A DNA stretch of 42,412 bases from an uncultured Pseudomonadota bacterium (GCA_903895005.1 CAITSH010000288.1:1-42412), one strand, 5' to 3'; counted from the first letter of the stretch, positions 15,963 through 24,837 are shown. The notes: generated from the letters alone by a model not told the origin. Made by a program: numbers and translations.

Positions 15963-17141
15963 TCAGGCTGGCGTAATGGCGCGGCCGGCGGGGCCGTTGA
16001 GCAGGTAATCCATGAGTTCCCTCACCGGCCTGATCTCGGCACCAAAAGGCAGGGGCCCGGCGCCGCGAAAAAACAATCCGCGCTCGACATCGCCGGACAC
16101 CGCAGCTGCAAGATGCAGGTCTATGCAGAACTGACCGATTTTCGGAAGGCCGTCGCGCATTCCGCAGGTGGCAAGGCAGTCAAAGGCGAGGGTGCACTGC
16201 GCGCGCGGCTTGGCGCGACGCACCAGCACCGGAAGCTTGTCGAGATAATGGTTCAGCCAGGGTGTGCGAACGGCGCGCGCTGGCAATCCGGCCACGCTCA
16301 TGAATTCGACGATATCCGCCGGTTTCGCATCCGCGAGCACGTGCTTGAAGTTCGGATGGGCGTCGCCTTCCTCGGTCACTGCGAAGGGGGTGCCCAGTTG
16401 CACCGCGGAGGCGCCCAATGCGAGCAGTTCGCGCAGCTGTTCCGTGGTGGTGATGCCGCCGGCGGGAATCAGCGGCATGCGCTCGCGCTCGATGCCAAGC
16501 TCGCGCATCAAGGCGAAGGTGTCTTCGAGCACGCGCGGAAATTCAAAACGCGGGTCTGTGAGATCTTCGATACGCGCGGCACCGAGGTGGCCTCCCGCAT
16601 GGAGCGGGTGTTCGATCACGATGGCGTCGGGCAGGCGGCCTTTTTTAAGCCATTTTTTCAGCACGATGGCGATGCCGCGCGCATCCGAGAGTATCGGGAT
16701 GAGTGCGACGTCCGGCCAGTCCGCTGCAAGCTCCGGGAGGTCAAGTGGCAGGCCAGCACCGACGACCAGGGCTTGCGCGCCCGATTCGCAACTCTGTCGC
16801 ACCAGTGCGGCGTATTCGGATACCGCGCGCATGATGTTGACCGCGATGAGGCCGCGACCCTCTGCAACGGCAAGGGCGGCGCGTATTTCGCGATCGAGGG
16901 CCGTGAGGTTGGCGGCGTTGATGAGCGACTTGTCGCGGCTTTTTCCGGTTGCGGCCATCAAGTCCGGGTGATGGCGCCTGAGGTCGACGCTGGAGATGGT
17001 GCCGACCCCGCCCAAACGCGCAACACTGCCCGCAAGCTTGTGCGCGGAAATGCCCACGCCCATGCCGCCCTGAACGATGGGCAGGACGGCGTGGCCGCGG
17101 ATAACGAGCGGCGGCAGATCGGTCGTGAGAATGGCTTGCAT
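15963..17141 (-). CDS. Nitronate monooxygenase family flavoprotein
   Basis: This 392-residue FMN enzyme belongs to the 2-nitropropane dioxygenase/nitronate monooxygenase family, which oxidises alkyl nitronates with oxygen; some members have other roles. LPIVQGGMGVGISAHKLAG (about 20-38) is the flavin-binding start, IEHPLHAGGHLGA contains the conserved GGHxG histidine, and IPAGGI and ASAVQLGTPF bind FMN phosphate. ATG at 17141 was chosen because MQAILTTDLPPLVIRGH fits the family start. A perfect FNR-type box lies just upstream (17181-17194), suggesting oxygen-dependent control. It is convergent with the methyltransferase gene, with 4 bases between the stops. Confidence 0.9.
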   Translation of the reverse strand: MQAILTTDLPPLVIRGHAVLPIVQGGMGVGISAHKLAGSVARLGGVGTISSVDLRRHHPDLMAATGKSRDKSLINAANLTALDREIRAALAVAEGRGLIAVNIMRAVSEYAALVRQSCESGAQALVVGAGLPLDLPELAADWPDVALIPILSDARGIAIVLKKWLKKGRLPDAIVIEHPLHAGGHLGAARIEDLTDPRFEFPRVLEDTFALMRELGIERERMPLIPAGGITTTEQLRELLALGASAVQLGTPFAVTEEGDAHPNFKHVLADAKPADIVEFMSVAGLPARAVRTPWLNHYLDKLPVLVRRAKPRAQCTLAFDCLATCGMRDGLPKIGQFCIDLHLAAAVSGDVERGLFFRGAGPLPFGAEIRPVRELMDYLLNGPAGRAITPA

Positions 17142-17180
17142 GATGGTGCAGCGAGTGTGCGCACTATGGGTTTGAGGGGC

Positions 17181-17194
17181 TTGATATGGATCAA
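17181..17194 (-). promoter_or_regulatory. FNR/ANR-type box upstream of the nitronate monooxygenase
   Basis: TTGAT-ATGG-ATCAA is a perfect FNR consensus, extended to 7-bp arms (GCTTGAT and ATCAAGC). The centre lies 46 bases from the gene's start codon. With a -10-like CATAGT on the minus strand (17168-17163), the box would overlap the -35 region, which suits repression when oxygen is low. No plus-strand gene begins within 800 bases. Confidence 0.65.
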
Positions 17195-17259
17195 GCTCCG
17201 GCGCCTGACTCAGCACCGCCCGGCGGTTCTGAAGGTGGTATTCGACTGGTTTGGCCCTC

Positions 17260-17282
17260 AAACAAGGGGCGGGCCCTTGTTT
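17260..17282. terminator. Perfect stem-loop after the small membrane protein gene
   Basis: AAACAAGGG and CCCTTGTTT form a perfect 9-bp stem with a 5-base loop. It lies 15 bases past the stop of the minus-strand membrane protein gene. There is no T-tract beyond the stem on that strand, so it may be a 3' stabilising hairpin and not a full terminator. Confidence 0.45.
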
Positions 17283-17297
17283 CAGTTGCGTATTCTT

Positions 17298-17807
17298 TTA
17301 TTTCGAGATGGTTTTCGAACGCGGTTGCGCTAGTCGCAACCGGTTCAGCTGCCAACCCAGTCCGATTAAGAACGCCGCCAGCAGTACGAGCCTTATCGGA
17401 ACCAGTTCTGCTGCGACCGGCCCCGACGCATACGGATGCCCGGGTGGCAGCCGCGTCAGCCCCTCCGTGGTGGCAAACACGATGAGCAGGAAAAACGTAG
17501 TCGTAAGGCTGGCGGTTTCAATATACGGCGCGGCGCGGCCAAGCCACCGGATGCGCTGTGCGAATGCCCCGATGAGCAGCAGCGCCAGCATGATGAGGGT
17601 GAGCAGGTGTCCGATGCTGAATCCGCCGTGCGCGAAGATCACAAACCCCGTGGCGCAGCCAAGCAGCATGGTGATGAAATAGGCGCGGCCGGCGCGGTGC
17701 GTGATGTTGATGCGGCCTTCCTGCGCCAGCGCAACGAGACCGAATCCTACGGGCAGTACGCTCACCGCGGTATGCACAAAACCGAAGGCGGACATTTCAG
17801 TGGGCAT
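17298..17807 (-). CDS. Small multi-pass membrane protein, DUF2306-like
   Basis: This 169-residue integral membrane protein shows about four hydrophobic helices: FVHTAVSVLPVGFGLVAL, FITMLLGCATGFVIFAHGGF, LLTLIMLALLLIGAF and ASLTTTFFLLIVFATTEGL, with a possible fifth near VPIRLVLLAAFLIGLGW. The pattern with HRAGRAYFITML and a histidine in the first helix resembles DUF2306-type proteins, but the assignment is tentative. The start ATG follows CGGAG. No function is known. It sits alone between the nitronate monooxygenase and the divergent lipocalin-like gene. Confidence 0.7.
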   Translation of the reverse strand: MPTEMSAFGFVHTAVSVLPVGFGLVALAQEGRINITHRAGRAYFITMLLGCATGFVIFAHGGFSIGHLLTLIMLALLLIGAFAQRIRWLGRAAPYIETASLTTTFFLLIVFATTEGLTRLPPGHPYASGPVAAELVPIRLVLLAAFLIGLGWQLNRLRLAQPRSKTISK

Positions 17808-18012
17808 GGGTGCTCCGAAAATTGCAGAAAGGTTCGACTGCTGACCGGCATCTTACCGTGGCGGCCGGCCGTGCCTTGGCACCCCGCATGCGGTGCAAAC
17901 GCGTGGACGCTGGTTTGCGTATTATTCGGTGCAGCAACCATGGCGGTATCTGCGCCGTACCTGTACCTGTATGACAAAAACGACACGCGCCACAAACAGG
18001 GGGAGAAGCATC

Positions 18013-18555
18013 ATGAGGGGAACCCGTTCGAGCTTTGCAGCTGGGTGCGTGGCAAAGGGGTTTGCGCTAATCGGGCTTGCGCTTTGTTTCACCGCCGGCC
18101 CTGCTGTTGCGCAACAGGGCAAGAGCCTGCGACAGCAGATCGTCGGTACCTGGGATTTTGTCGTGGCCGAGGTAACGGCGCCCGATGGCAAAAAATCTTT
18201 CCCCTTCGGCGAAACGCCGCGGGGCATTCTCGTTTTCACGCCGGACGGGCGTTTCGCGCAAATCCACGTCGCGAGTGATGTGCCAAAAATCGCCTCTAAC
18301 AACCGGCTCACCGGTACCGCCGAGGAGTACGGCGCGATCATGCGCCGCAGCATCTCGGTGTTTGGCACCTATGTCATCGACGAGCAGAAAAAGACTGTCA
18401 CCTACAAGATCGCGTCCAGCTCCTTTCCCAACTGGGAGGGCGAAGCGCAGGAGCGCTCCATAGACCGGCTTACCGATGACGAGTTCATCAACACCAATCA
18501 CAACGTTGCGGGCGGGCGCGGCGCGGCATCGAATATTTACAAACGGGCCAAATAG
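18013..18555 (+). CDS. Exported lipocalin-like domain protein
   Basis: This 180-residue protein has a signal peptide (about 1-35, GFALIGLALCFTAGPAVAQQ) and then a lipocalin-like barrel starting with IVGTWDFVVAEVTAPDGKK, followed by GILVFTPDGRFAQIHV and FGTYVIDEQKKTVTYKI. The GTW near the first strand and the repeating strand pattern are those of the bacterial lipocalin-like domain. The ligand is unknown. The ATG at 18013 has a GGGGGAG ribosome site. A second protein of the same type lies at 31196-31681. The VOC gene follows after 44 bases, so they may be cotranscribed. Confidence 0.8.
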   Translation: MRGTRSSFAAGCVAKGFALIGLALCFTAGPAVAQQGKSLRQQIVGTWDFVVAEVTAPDGKKSFPFGETPRGILVFTPDGRFAQIHVASDVPKIASNNRLTGTAEEYGAIMRRSISVFGTYVIDEQKKTVTYKIASSSFPNWEGEAQERSIDRLTDDEFINTNHNVAGGRGAASNIYKRAK

Positions 18556-18599
18556 GTCGGGGCGGCCGCGCGGGACGCCGGCTGCAACAGGGGGTGAGG

Positions 18600-19484
18600 A
18601 TGAATACTGCAGGCTACGATCGCGCACTCGAGGACCTGGGCAACATCATTGCGCTCGAGCACGTCAATGTACAGATCGATGACCAGCGCATCGCCACGCT
18701 GTTTTATATCGGCGGCCTGGGCCTGACGCGCGATCCCTACATGAACGTCCTTGACACCAACATGTGGGTCAACGCCGGCCGCAACCAGTTTCACCTGCCC
18801 ACCGGCAAGCCCCAGGTGCTGCGTGGCGTCATCCACCTGGTACTGCCCGATCTCGAGGGTACGCGCCGCCGGCTGGAACGCATTGCGCCAAAACTCGCAG
18901 GAACGCGCTTTGATTGGCGGGATGATGGCGTTGATATTGTCGCCGCCTGCCCGTGGGGCAACCGCCTGCGCATCCATGCGGCGGGAGCGCAAACCGGCCG
19001 CATGCAACTTGGCATCACCTGCGTGGAGTTTGCGGTGCCGATGGGTACTGCGGCGGGCATTGCTCGGTTTTATCGAGAGGCGCTAAATGCCCCTGCGTCT
19101 GTTTTAACTGTCGAGGGCGTGGCTGCGGCGAAGGTCGGTGCAGGCGTGGGCCAGCATCTCGTATTTCGCGAAACCGGCGGGGCCATCGCGCCCTACGACG
19201 GTCATCACCTCGCCATGTATGTCAGTGATTTTTCGGGTCCGCATGCGTGGCTTTCCGAACGCGGCGCGATTACCGAGGAGAGCGACGCCTTCCAGTACCG
19301 TTTCGAGGCCATCCTTGATCCGGACTCGGGCCGTGAATTGTTCCGCATCCAGCATGAAGTGCGCAGCCTCAGCCACCCGATGTTCATGCGGCAATGGAGC
19401 CTCGTGAACCGCAACCCCATGCAGGTGGGCCAGGGTTACGGTACGGGGCGCGATACTTACTACCCGGGGCCGGCCGGTGCCTAG
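18600..19484 (+). CDS. VOC superfamily protein (glyoxalase/dioxygenase fold)
   Basis: This 294-residue protein has two vicinal-oxygen-chelate modules. The first begins with IIALEHVNVQIDDQRIATLFYIGGLGLTRDP, whose histidine is the usual first metal ligand. The second begins with LGITCVEFAVPMGTAAGIARFYREAL, and HHLAMYVSDF follows. It could be an isomerase, lyase or dioxygenase; no specific reaction is indicated. The ATG at 18600 is preceded by GGGGGTGAGG. It follows the lipocalin-like gene by 44 bases and ends 3 bases from the convergent Old Yellow Enzyme gene. Confidence 0.75.
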   Translation: MNTAGYDRALEDLGNIIALEHVNVQIDDQRIATLFYIGGLGLTRDPYMNVLDTNMWVNAGRNQFHLPTGKPQVLRGVIHLVLPDLEGTRRRLERIAPKLAGTRFDWRDDGVDIVAACPWGNRLRIHAAGAQTGRMQLGITCVEFAVPMGTAAGIARFYREALNAPASVLTVEGVAAAKVGAGVGQHLVFRETGGAIAPYDGHHLAMYVSDFSGPHAWLSERGAITEESDAFQYRFEAILDPDSGRELFRIQHEVRSLSHPMFMRQWSLVNRNPMQVGQGYGTGRDTYYPGPAGA

Positions 19485-19487
19485 CGT

Positions 19488-20672
19488 TCAAACCGATTCG
19501 GTTCCGGTCGGATAAAGCGTGCGCACTTCCTCTCGCCTGCGCAGCCACCAGGCGTAAGTCTCGGGCAGTAAAGCCAGAGGATCGGCAACGCCTAGTTCCT
19601 GGGCTGCGTGCGCGGGCCAATTGGGATTCCACATGAGCTCGCGTGCCAGCGCGATGAGGTCGCAGCGCCCCTCGGCAAGATAGGCCTCGGCCTGTGCCGC
19701 TTGCGTGATCAGACCCACCGCCATGGTGGCAATGCCGGCGTCGCGACGGATACGCTCGGCGAACGGGACGTGATAACCGGGCACGCGTGGCACCACCGCC
19801 AGCGTCAGCGGGCCTTCGATTCCGCCCGAGGAGCAGTCGACGATGTCCACACCGCGCGCCTTGAGTTCGCGCGCGAGCACCACCGTATCCTCCAGGTCCC
19901 AGGCACCGCCCTTGCCATCAACGCAGGAGGCGCGGAAAAACAGCGGTTGCGTTTTTGGCCAGGCATCGCGCACGGCCTCGACGATCTCCAGGCAGAAGCG
20001 CATGCGGCCCTGGATGTCGCCGCCATACCCGTCCTTGCGCAGGTTAGTGATCGGTGAAAGGAATTGCTGGATGATGTAGCCGTGGGCGCCGTGGATTTCG
20101 ACAATGTCAAAGCCGGCGTCAAGCGAACGTTTGCTGGCGTCGACATGCGCCTGGATGACGCGCTTGATATCGGAGTGATCCATTTCGATTGGCACCGGTC
20201 CGCCGGGTTTTACCGGGACCGGGCTGGGAGCGTAACCGCGCCAAGGCGCCTTGCCGTTTTTCGCATCGGCTTCGGTCAGTGGCGCAAAGCCGTCCCAGGG
20301 GGCCTTGGTTGCGACCTTGCGCCCGGCATGCCCGAGCTGTATGGCGGTGAGGGCGCCCTGGGCGCGCAGGAAATCCGTGATTCGCCGCCACGCACGTACC
20401 TGGTCGTCGTTGTAAATGCCCGGGCAGGAGTAGGTCTTGCGCGCCACTTCCTCAATGGAAGTTTCCTCGACGAATACGATGCCGGCGCCGCCCATGGCGA
20501 ACTTGCCAAGGTGAACCAGATGCCAGTCGGTGGGCGCACCGTCCTTGGCAAGGTATTGCGACATCGGCGACACGACGATGCGGTTGCGCGCTGTCACGCC
20601 GCGCAGCGTGATGGGCGTGAAAAGCTGCGGAACGGGTTTATTTGGTGCATCAGGGGCTGTCATGGGGCGCAT
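19488..20672 (-). CDS. Old Yellow Enzyme family NADH:flavin oxidoreductase (YqjM type)
   Basis: This 394-residue FMN TIM-barrel enzyme should reduce activated C=C bonds or nitro compounds with NAD(P)H. LFTPITLRGVTARNRIVVSPMSQY (17-40) is the family start, IQLGHAGRK (111-119) follows, and the substrate-anion pair is His194/His197 in HGAHGYIIQQFLSP with Tyr199 as proton donor. The C-terminal CDLIALARELMWNPNWP is the phosphate-binding end. It is full length. It is divergent from the first Bug receptor gene across 295 bases. Relatives include xenobiotic reductases and catabolic enoate reductases. Confidence 0.93.
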   Translation of the reverse strand: MRPMTAPDAPNKPVPQLFTPITLRGVTARNRIVVSPMSQYLAKDGAPTDWHLVHLGKFAMGGAGIVFVEETSIEEVARKTYSCPGIYNDDQVRAWRRITDFLRAQGALTAIQLGHAGRKVATKAPWDGFAPLTEADAKNGKAPWRGYAPSPVPVKPGGPVPIEMDHSDIKRVIQAHVDASKRSLDAGFDIVEIHGAHGYIIQQFLSPITNLRKDGYGGDIQGRMRFCLEIVEAVRDAWPKTQPLFFRASCVDGKGGAWDLEDTVVLARELKARGVDIVDCSSGGIEGPLTLAVVPRVPGYHVPFAERIRRDAGIATMAVGLITQAAQAEAYLAEGRCDLIALARELMWNPNWPAHAAQELGVADPLALLPETYAWWLRRREEVRTLYPTGTESV

Positions 20673-20967
20673 ACGCTTTCAGAAATCAACGGATGGAACA
20701 AAAATGCAAAGCGGCAAGCCGGGGCGCAGTTAAATGCCGTTCTGGCGCGCAAATTGCGTGAGGGATGCGTCAGTGTTGCGTTGTTTTTACCTGGGTTGGT
20801 GCTGATGTGGCCGCTCAGGTTCAAGTCAATTCAGTTTCAAGGGCTAAACTTTCAAGCGATAAAAGCGGTGTGCGCAATGCCGATACACGATATAAAGAAC
20901 ACTTTAAAATTACGCTGCGGGCGATGCACTCAATCATGACTATTTTAAGCAATCAGGGTACCGATCC
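20673..20967. other. AT-richer divergent intergenic region
   Basis: These 295 bases separate the Old Yellow Enzyme from the Bug receptor and are clearly more AT-rich than the flanks, especially 20820-20970 (GATATAAAG, TTTAAAATTACG). That fits a divergent promoter region. No single promoter stands out and no gene is evident. Confidence 0.4.
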
Positions 20968-21984
20968 ATGAAAATTTTACAAGGCCTGCGTACAGGCTTG
21001 ATGTTCACTTTGATGTTTGCGTTTGTGTTGATTCTGTCCAGCGCTCCGGCTTTGGCGCAGCCGGCTGCAAAAGCCGGAGATGATTTTCCCTCCAAGCCGA
21101 TACGCCTGATCGTGCCGTTTGCGCCAAGCGGTGTGTCCGACATTATCGGTCGCGTCATCGCCACAGGCATGGCCGAGGCCCTGGGCCAGACGGTGATCGT
21201 CGACAATCGCGCCGGTGCCAGCGGTTCGATCGGATCGGAAGCGGTTGCCCGTGCCGCGCCCGACGGTTACACACTGCTGCTATCAAGCCTGTCAACGGTG
21301 GCGATTTCACCGAACTTCCTCACCAGCGTGCCCTTTGACCCTCTGAAAGATTTCACCGCCATCGGTGGTGTGGCGAGCACGCCCAATATCCTTGTCATCA
21401 ATCCGGATTTGCCGGTGGCTTCGCTGGGCGACCTGATTGCTTATGCAAAGGGCGCCGGCAAGGATAAGCTGAGCTTTGGTTCATCGGGCACAGGCAGCAC
21501 CGGCCACCTTTCGGCCGAGGTCCTGCGTGCGGCGACTGGCATAGAAATGAGCCACATACCGTACAAAGCCTCGGCGCTGGCTTTTCCCGATGTTATCGCC
21601 GGGAGGGTGTCCATGGTGTTCGATTCACTGCCTTCAACCATCAGTCACGTGAAATCGGGGAAGGTGCGGCCGCTTGCGGTCGCCGCGCCGAGGCGCTCGG
21701 CCCTGCTACCTGAAGTGCAAACTTTCGCCGAGGCGGGCTTTCCCGGGGCGACGCTGTTGTTCTGGACCGGTTTGGAAGGGCCAGCGAACCTGCCCGAAGC
21801 GGTAGTGCAAAAACTCAACGCTGCGCTGCGCAAGGCGCTGGGCGCACCGGGCTTGCGCGAACGCATGGTTACGCTTGGCGCCGAGCCGCTGGTAACCTCG
21901 GCGCATGAGTTTGCCGAATTGCGCCGTAGTGATGTCGCACGCGTGAAAAAACTGATCAAGGACGCGGGCATACGTCCGGAATAA
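20968..21984 (+). CDS. Bug family periplasmic solute-binding protein (tripartite tricarboxylate transporter type), copy 1
   Basis: This 338-residue exported receptor belongs to the Bug/TctC family, which is greatly expanded in Burkholderiales and binds carboxylates and other small polar metabolites. A signal peptide (about 1-31, LMFTLMFAFVLILSSAPALA) precedes FPSKPIRLIVPFAPSGVSDIIGRVIA, VIVDNRAGASGSIGSEAVARAAPDGYTLL and the later SHIPYKASALAFPDVIAGRV, all family landmarks. No TctA or TctB membrane component is present. It is a single gene ending in a strong hairpin shared with the convergent DUF1080 gene. Confidence 0.93.
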   Translation: MKILQGLRTGLMFTLMFAFVLILSSAPALAQPAAKAGDDFPSKPIRLIVPFAPSGVSDIIGRVIATGMAEALGQTVIVDNRAGASGSIGSEAVARAAPDGYTLLLSSLSTVAISPNFLTSVPFDPLKDFTAIGGVASTPNILVINPDLPVASLGDLIAYAKGAGKDKLSFGSSGTGSTGHLSAEVLRAATGIEMSHIPYKASALAFPDVIAGRVSMVFDSLPSTISHVKSGKVRPLAVAAPRRSALLPEVQTFAEAGFPGATLLFWTGLEGPANLPEAVVQKLNAALRKALGAPGLRERMVTLGAEPLVTSAHEFAELRRSDVARVKKLIKDAGIRPE

Positions 21985-22014
21985 AAAAGGGGCCGGACCA
22001 ATATGGCCGGCCCC
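21983..22014 (-). terminator. Intrinsic terminator shared by Bug copy 1 and the DUF1080 gene
   Basis: GGGGCCGG (21989-21996) and CCGGCCCC (22007-22014) form a perfect 8-bp stem with a 10-base loop. On the minus strand six T residues follow directly, giving a textbook terminator for the DUF1080 gene. The same A/T-tract (21983-21988) overlaps the TAA stop of the Bug gene on the plus strand. Confidence 0.8.
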
Positions 22015-22039
22015 TTCGTGATGCCGCGAGACGCTGCGG

Positions 22040-22630
22040 CTAGATCGGACGGATTTGCACGCTGCGGAATTTCACCACGCCGCCGCCGTATTGCAGGGCG
22101 ATCGGACCGCTGGGGTGCTTGCTGTCCTGCACATCCACGGTGCGCACGCCGTTGAGCGAGACCGTCAGTTGCGGTCCCTTGGCGGTGATTTCGAACAGGT
22201 TCCATTTGCCGCCGGCCTTGGGCATCGGCGAGACCTTGGCGATATCAACGATCGCACCGGTGCCATAGCTCGGGTCTGGGCGGGTGTCGAAGATGTTGAC
22301 CTCATACGAATTCGCGGCGGTGACTTTTTTCTCGTCGGCAACGCGGATGAATATGCCGCTGTTGGCCTCGTTGTCCACCCAGAACTCGGCGCGGATCTGG
22401 AAGTCCTTGTAGGACTTTTTGGACACCAGGAAGCCGTTGCCGATTTCAGCCTGCACATTGCCGTCGGTCAGGCGCCAGTTGGCGTTGCCGATGGCATTCC
22501 ACTGGTTCAGGTTGCTGCCGTCGAACAGGGTAATCCATCCTTCCTCGGCGCGTCCCATCTGGTTGGCGCAGCCTGACAGTGCCGACAAGATCACAAACAA
22601 GCCTAATGCAATTGCACTAAAGCGTTTCAT
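22040..22630 (-). CDS. DUF1080 (3-keto-disaccharide hydrolase-like) lipoprotein
   Basis: This 196-residue lipoprotein has a signal peptide with lipobox LSGC at Cys21 and a DUF1080 jelly-roll domain: WITLFDGSNLNQWNAIGNANWRLTDG, FQIRAEFWVDNEANSGIFIRV, NSYEVNIFD and WNLFEITAKGPQLTVSLNG. Some members hydrolyse 3-keto-glycosides; many are only known as carbohydrate-binding folds. The ATG at 22630 is preceded by a strong GGAGG site. It lies downstream of the LysR regulator on the same strand and ends at a clear terminator. Its role in this locus is not evident. Confidence 0.88.
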   Translation of the reverse strand: MKRFSAIALGLFVILSALSGCANQMGRAEEGWITLFDGSNLNQWNAIGNANWRLTDGNVQAEIGNGFLVSKKSYKDFQIRAEFWVDNEANSGIFIRVADEKKVTAANSYEVNIFDTRPDPSYGTGAIVDIAKVSPMPKAGGKWNLFEITAKGPQLTVSLNGVRTVDVQDSKHPSGPIALQYGGGVVKFRSVQIRPI

Positions 22631-22778
22631 GGCGTTTCCTCCTTGGTTGTTGACGGCGCCGCCGGTGGTCCGGCTTGTGTGATCCGCTACCGTGCCTCCA
22701 TGGTAACAATAATCGCAATAATGCAAGGTCGGCCAGCTGATTTCACCGCCGAAGGGCTCTTGTATCAGGCGGCAATAT

Positions 22779-23687
22779 TTAGCGCCGGAACAATTCGGCC
22801 AGGGTGGCGCGAAACCAGCGGTGTCCCGGATCGTGGTGGCAGCGCTCATGCCAAAACTGGCGCACAACCACTGGCGGCAGTTCAAATGGAAGGGGAAGCG
22901 ATTTGAGCTCCCCGGTGTGGCCGAACGCCGTGCTGACGGACTGCGGCACCACGGCGATCAGGTCACCGCGCGCAAGAATCATCGGCACGACCACGTAGTG
23001 CGGGATGTGCAATGAGATTTTTCTTTTAGAAGCGCGCTTGCCGAGGGCGCGCTTGATCAGTCCGTCGACTTGGGCCGGCGCCGATACGGAGATCTGCCAG
23101 TTGTCCATGAACTGCTCCATGCTCAGACGCCGGCCGATGCGCGGATGGTCCTTGCGCATCATGCAGATCATCGGCTCGTCAAAAAGATGCTGCTGATAGA
23201 AATCCTGCTGCATCTTGGGCAGTTGGCCTATGGCGAGGTCGGCGGGGCCGCGCTCAAGCGCATCGCGGTATTGCGCGCGCCCGGTTTGCATTGAAACCAC
23301 GATTACGCCCGGTGCCGCGGATTTAAGATGAGCGATCAGGCGCGGCAGAAAGATCATTTCCGCTATGTCGGTCATCAACAGGGTGAAGCTGCGGGTCGAG
23401 GTCAGGGGATCAAAGCGTGTGTCGCGCTCGAGCGCGATTTTTATGGAGCCTATCGCCTGGGCAATGGGGCCGGCGAGGGTGTGCGCGTATGCGGTGGGTT
23501 CCATACCATGCGTTGTGCGCACGAACAGCGGGTCGTTGCAGGCCTTGCGCAGGCGCTGCAGCGCGTGACTCATGGTCGACTGCGTCAGGCCGAGCTGCGC
23601 GCCCGCCGCGGTGATATTGCCCTCTCGCATCACCGCGTCGAAGACGCGAAGGAGGTTGAAATCAAAGGTGTTGAGGTTCATCGTCAT
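22779..23687 (-). CDS. LysR family transcriptional regulator
   Basis: This 302-residue regulator has an N-terminal winged helix: FDFNLLRVFDAVMREGNITAAGAQLGLTQSTMSHALQRLRKACNDPLFVRT (residues about 8-58), followed by the effector-binding domain. The family usually activates the divergent operon in response to a pathway metabolite. Here the neighbour is the Bug/Rieske aromatic operon, 135 bases away. The start at 23687 (MTMNLN) or two codons later is equally possible. A GGTTAC/GTAACC inverted repeat spans 23710-23750 but its arms are too far apart for a classic T-N11-A site. Confidence 0.92.
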   Translation of the reverse strand: MTMNLNTFDFNLLRVFDAVMREGNITAAGAQLGLTQSTMSHALQRLRKACNDPLFVRTTHGMEPTAYAHTLAGPIAQAIGSIKIALERDTRFDPLTSTRSFTLLMTDIAEMIFLPRLIAHLKSAAPGVIVVSMQTGRAQYRDALERGPADLAIGQLPKMQQDFYQQHLFDEPMICMMRKDHPRIGRRLSMEQFMDNWQISVSAPAQVDGLIKRALGKRASKRKISLHIPHYVVVPMILARGDLIAVVPQSVSTAFGHTGELKSLPLPFELPPVVVRQFWHERCHHDPGHRWFRATLAELFRR

Positions 23688-23822
23688 GCGCCCGATGCAT
23701 TTGATATATGGTTACTATCGATTAGACACATTCTATCTTCATCCGTAACCTGCTCGCTTAATAAGAATCATTCAAAGTAGTTCGCAGGCATACCCGCGTC
23801 CGGAAAACAAGGAGGAGTCAAT
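23688..23822. promoter_or_regulatory. Divergent control region of the LysR regulator and the Bug/Rieske operon
   Basis: These 135 AT-rich bases lie between divergent start codons and are the expected place for LysR binding and both promoters. A 6-bp inverted repeat, GGTTAC at 23710 and GTAACC at 23745, is visible. No textbook ATAC-N7-GTAT box was found. Confidence 0.5.
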
Positions 23823-24800
23823 ATGGGCAAAGTCGCATTTGTTTTGCTGGGAAGCATGGCGCTATCCCTGGGTTTGAGCCAGGCCGCCTGGGGTCAGGTG
23901 CAGCCCTTCCCGAACAAGCCAATCCGCATCGTCGTTTCAACCGCGCCGGGCGGCTCGCCAGACGTCCTGGCGCGCACAGTGGCACAAAAGCTCGCCGAGA
24001 ACCTCGGACAACAGGTGGTCGTAGATAACCGTCCCGGCGCAGGTGGACTGCTTTCTGCGGAACTGGTCATGGCCGCACCGGCCGACGGTTACACGCTGCT
24101 CATGGCCGACTCTTCGGTGGTGTCCATCAATCCTCACTTTCCTCGCAACGCGTCTTTCGAACCGCTCAAGCACCTGGTGCCGGTAAGCCTGTCTGCGACC
24201 TCGCCGCTTTATCTTATTGCCAACGCCGGGGCGAACATATCCAACGTGAAAGAACTTATCGCCCTCGCCAAGTCCAAGCCGGGCCTGCTTTACGGTTCGG
24301 CGGGCAACGGCGGGGCGCACCATCTTGCGATGGAGGCGCTCAAACTTCAGGCGGGACTGGATATGAGCCATGTCCCATACAAGGGGGGCGCGCAGGTGGT
24401 GCCTGCGGTCATCTCGGGTGACGTGGTTGTTGCTTTTGCGGGCCTTAATCTTGCCGGTCCCCAAGCCAAAGCGGGAAAAATCCGTATCCTGGCCTCGGCC
24501 ACTGCCAAGCGCAGCGCACTGTCACCGGAAATCCCCACCATCGCCGAATCGGGTGTGCCCGGATTTGAACTTACGCCCACGCTCGGATTTTTTGCGCCGA
24601 TCAAAACGCCGCGAGATATTGTCGAGAAACTCAATGCAGAGTTGATCAAGGCGGTGCGCTCGCCCGATGTGCAGCAGCGCCTTGCCGTGCTCGGCGTCGA
24701 GGGTGTGGGTATCGCCTCGGAGCAATACGCCGAGATCCTGCGCGAGGAAAACAGCCAGTACGGCAAGCTGGTCAAGGCCACCGGCGCGCGCGTCGACTGA
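23823..24800 (+). CDS. Bug family periplasmic solute-binding protein, copy 2
   Basis: This 325-residue exported receptor of the Bug/TctC family heads the aromatic operon, so its ligand is probably the operon's substrate or a related acid. The signal peptide ends near WGQVQ; the mature part has FPNKPIRIVVSTAPGGSPDVLARTVA, VVVDNRPGAGGLLSAELVMAAPADGYTLL and SHVPYKGGAQVVPAVISGDVV. The ATG follows an AGGAGGAG ribosome site, one of the strongest in the window. The stop is 37 bases before the Rieske gene. It differs from copies 1 and 3, so it is not a recent duplicate. No membrane transporter subunit is adjacent. Confidence 0.93.
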   Translation: MGKVAFVLLGSMALSLGLSQAAWGQVQPFPNKPIRIVVSTAPGGSPDVLARTVAQKLAENLGQQVVVDNRPGAGGLLSAELVMAAPADGYTLLMADSSVVSINPHFPRNASFEPLKHLVPVSLSATSPLYLIANAGANISNVKELIALAKSKPGLLYGSAGNGGAHHLAMEALKLQAGLDMSHVPYKGGAQVVPAVISGDVVVAFAGLNLAGPQAKAGKIRILASATAKRSALSPEIPTIAESGVPGFELTPTLGFFAPIKTPRDIVEKLNAELIKAVRSPDVQQRLAVLGVEGVGIASEQYAEILREENSQYGKLVKATGARVD

Positions 24801-24837
24801 GTCAGGCCTTTTGTTCGCGGGTTAAAGGGGGGGCACG

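Noticed and set aside
23710..23750. GGTTAC/GTAACC inverted repeat as the LysR binding site
   Set aside because: The arms are about 30 bases apart, much wider than the usual T-N11-A arrangement, so it was noted only as part of the control region.
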